Source: Lachnospiraceae bacterium (GTDB lineage Bacteria; Bacillota; Clostridia; Lachnospirales; Lachnospiraceae). From it: DNA of 64,000 nucleotides. The position numbers and the translations under genes are program-made. The number at the start of each line of letters is the position of its first letter. The stretch's first letter is position 1. Shown here piece after piece: positions 62,322-64,000 of the stretch. The notes under the pieces were generated by a model that saw only the letters and a program-made list of their open reading frames with translations, had not been told where the DNA came from and searched no databases. The stretch covers positions 124,001-188,000 of the forward strand of contig CAJTFW010000003.1 in assembly GCA_910575445.1 (NCBI GenBank), read 5' to 3'.

Positions 62322-63245
62322 ATGAACAAAAAACCAGTACTTATTATTATGGCAGCCGGTATGGGCAGCCGCTATGGCGGTCTTAAGCAGATTGACCCAG
62401 TGGACAAAGAAGGGCATATCATTATGGATTTTTCCATCTATGATGCCGTAAAGGCCGGATTTGAAAAGGTTATCTTTATTATCAAGAAAGAAAATGAGAA
62501 GGATTTTAGGGAGAGCATTGGCAATCGGATGGAGCAAAGACTACAGGTAGAATATGTCTTTCAGGATATTGACAACCTGCCAGAAGGCTTTTGTGTGCCA
62601 GAAGGCAGAGTAAAGCCCTGGGGAACTGCCCACGCGGTCTTATCCTGTCTGCCAGTTGTGGATGGTCCTTTTGCAGTTATCAATGCAGATGATTACTATG
62701 GACAGCAGGCATTTCAGATGATATATGACTTTCTGTCCACACATCAGGATACCGACAAATACCAGTACACTATGGTGGGGTATCTGCTCAGCAACACGTT
62801 GACCGAAAATGGCCATGTGGCAAGAGGTGTCTGCGAGACGGATGCCAATCACAAGCTGACCGCTATTCATGAGCGTGTCCATATTGAGAAGCGCGCCGAC
62901 GGGCCAGCCTATACGGAAGATGATGGAGCAAGCTTTGTACCACTTCCTTCTGATGCTATCGTATCGATGAATATGTGGGGCTTTACTAAGAGTATGATGA
63001 CAGAGATTCGGGACCGTTTTGCAGCCTTTTTGACAGAAAGCCTTCCAAAAAATCCATTAAAATGTGAATACTTCCTTCCTTTTGTTGTGGATGAGCTGAT
63101 TCGGGAGGAAAAAGCAGAAGTGACTGTTCTAAAATCCAAAGACCGCTGGTATGGCGTTACATACAAAGAGGATAAGCCTGTAGTAGTAAAAGCTATCCAG
63201 TCCCTAAAAGACCAGGGCTTATATCCGCAGAAGCTTTGGGAGTAG
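62322..63245 (+). CDS. NTP-transferase (sugar nucleotidyltransferase) family protein
   Basis: ATG at 62322 follows AGGAGGAACACT. The 307-residue protein opens KPVLIIMAAGMGSRYGGLKQIDPVDKEGHIIMDFSIYDA, the nucleotide-binding loop, with WGTAHAVLSC and FAVINADDYYG for the catalytic site. It likely turns hexose 1-phosphate, possibly galactose 1-phosphate or an N-acetylhexosamine 1-phosphate from the GH112 reaction, into a nucleotide sugar. Exact substrate not proven. Confidence 0.82.
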   Translation: MNKKPVLIIMAAGMGSRYGGLKQIDPVDKEGHIIMDFSIYDAVKAGFEKVIFIIKKENEKDFRESIGNRMEQRLQVEYVFQDIDNLPEGFCVPEGRVKPWGTAHAVLSCLPVVDGPFAVINADDYYGQQAFQMIYDFLSTHQDTDKYQYTMVGYLLSNTLTENGHVARGVCETDANHKLTAIHERVHIEKRADGPAYTEDDGASFVPLPSDAIVSMNMWGFTKSMMTEIRDRFAAFLTESLPKNPLKCEYFLPFVVDELIREEKAEVTVLKSKDRWYGVTYKEDKPVVVKAIQSLKDQGLYPQKLWE

Positions 63246-63253
63246 TTAGCCTT

Positions 63254-64000
63254 CTAATCAGGATGCTCAGAAAGGGCCATAATGGAAGAAGCATATTCGG
63301 AAGGCGTCATACCTGTAATCTTTTTAAATTGTCTGGAAAAATAGTGGATAGAGGAGAAGCCAAGCACATCTGCAATCTGTGTAAAATTATAGTGATGTTC
63401 CCGTATCATCTGCTTAGCCAATTCCACTTTCATTCTGGAGAAATATTCAATCGCACCGTAGCCGCTTCTCGTTCGGAACAATTTCTGAAGCTGAGAGCGG
63501 CCTACGGAATTGCTTTTGCAAAGTATTTCAATCGTTAGATTTTCGTTGATATGCGTTTCCATATAGGTTCTGATTTGTGTAAATAACTCGCCGTCTGCTT
63601 TTTGCTTGATGGATTTGACAAGTAAAGGGGCATGAGAAGTTGTGCGCACCATATAGCGGCGAATTAGTTGCAGCAGAAGCTGTTCTAGATAGAGCCGAAT
63701 CAGCTGCTCTCCGGCAAAGCGGGAATTTTCAGAGCGAATCAGCTCTTCTTGGTAGGGGTCATCTAAGCGCCCTTGAAAGACATGTTTTGCTTCCTGAATA
63801 ATCTGCGCAAGAAGAACCCGCTCAGACTCGCTGATTTGCAGCACTTTGTCTTCAAAAAAGGACATCGCCGAAGAAGAACAGGCAAAGGACATTACAACAA
63901 GATTGGGTGCGATAAAGCCATTGGATTTGACATCGTGAAATTCATTAGGCTTATGAAAGATAATATCGCCTTTTTTTAGAACATGGAACCGCTCATTAGA
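63254..64000 (-). CDS. AraC-family regulator (5' end outside window)
   Basis: The frame stays open to the window edge (SNERFHVLKKGDIIFHKPNEFHDV, the end of a cupin sensor), so the start is outside. The C-terminal AraC domain spans the last 110 residues with LTIEILCKSNSVGRSQLQKLFRTRSGYGAIEYFSRMKVELAKQMI and YNFTQIADVLGFSSIHYFSRQFKKITGMTPSEYA. It converges on the GH112 operon and probably regulates it. Confidence 0.88.
   Translation of the reverse strand, partial: SNERFHVLKKGDIIFHKPNEFHDVKSNGFIAPNLVVMSFACSSSAMSFFEDKVLQISESERVLLAQIIQEAKHVFQGRLDDPYQEELIRSENSRFAGEQLIRLYLEQLLLQLIRRYMVRTTSHAPLLVKSIKQKADGELFTQIRTYMETHINENLTIEILCKSNSVGRSQLQKLFRTRSGYGAIEYFSRMKVELAKQMIREHHYNFTQIADVLGFSSIHYFSRQFKKITGMTPSEYASSIMALSEHPD

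Overview
The window looks like a chromosomal segment of a spore-forming gut clostridium, most likely a Lachnospiraceae. The pointers are BspA-type leucine-rich repeats, an exosporium-like collagen protein, a Csp-like subtilisin, galacto-N-biose phosphorylase (GH112), GH31/GH36/GH13 enzymes with AraC regulators, and strong AGGAGG ribosome sites. No rRNA, tRNA or CRISPR array was seen. Calls rest on reading motifs by eye; no database search was run.

Layout. 1-6011: surface and spore-coat genes (BspA-like LRR protein, aldo/keto reductase, TPR glycosyltransferase, collagen-like protein). 6040-7033: two small decaying genes on the minus strand. 7350-10128: a VIT/vWA surface protein overlapping its own exosortase-family enzyme. 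10023-13094: AraC regulator and a divergent GH31 glucosidase. 13095-18553: wreck of a type 1 BREX phage-defence locus. A deletion fuses the front of brxA to the tail of pglX, while a DUF1016 nuclease and pglZ stay intact. 18658-26872: AraC regulator, sugar ABC transporter, GH36 and an amylosucrase-like GH13. 27010-28758: scar of an AAA ATPase gene and an intact AAA-ATPase/nuclease fusion protein.

28825-30693 is the most unusual coding region. It holds a TnpB-like protein whose three RuvC acidic residues all appear replaced, under a promoter bracketed by two near-identical palindromes about 11 helical turns apart. A candidate guide RNA follows, and then an element able to form a compact four-way junction. 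30743-51829 is a large cell-surface glycan cluster, strikingly AT-rich from about 32.1 to 46.9 kb. It contains a DegT aminotransferase, ATP-grasp, amidohydrolase, RraA-like protein, a WecF-like transferase, five GT2 enzymes, two DUF4422 proteins, and a CDP-polyol set (epimerase, IspD/TarI-like, TarJ-like). A Rossmann-like module recurs in eight of its proteins. An Rpn-family nuclease gene with a consensus promoter and LexA-like boxes sits between the two DUF4422 genes.

51938-52353 holds two copies of a 99-bp structured core in opposite orientation, each clasped by perfect arms that differ between the copies. Most substitutions between the cores are compensatory, so this is the best candidate for an undescribed element. 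52524-57367: pyruvate carboxylase and an amidohydrolase. 57440-64000: Csp-like subtilisin with a CBM9-like protein, then GH112 phosphorylase, a nucleotidyltransferase and a partial AraC regulator, probably a host-glycan (galacto-N-biose/lacto-N-biose) utilisation unit.
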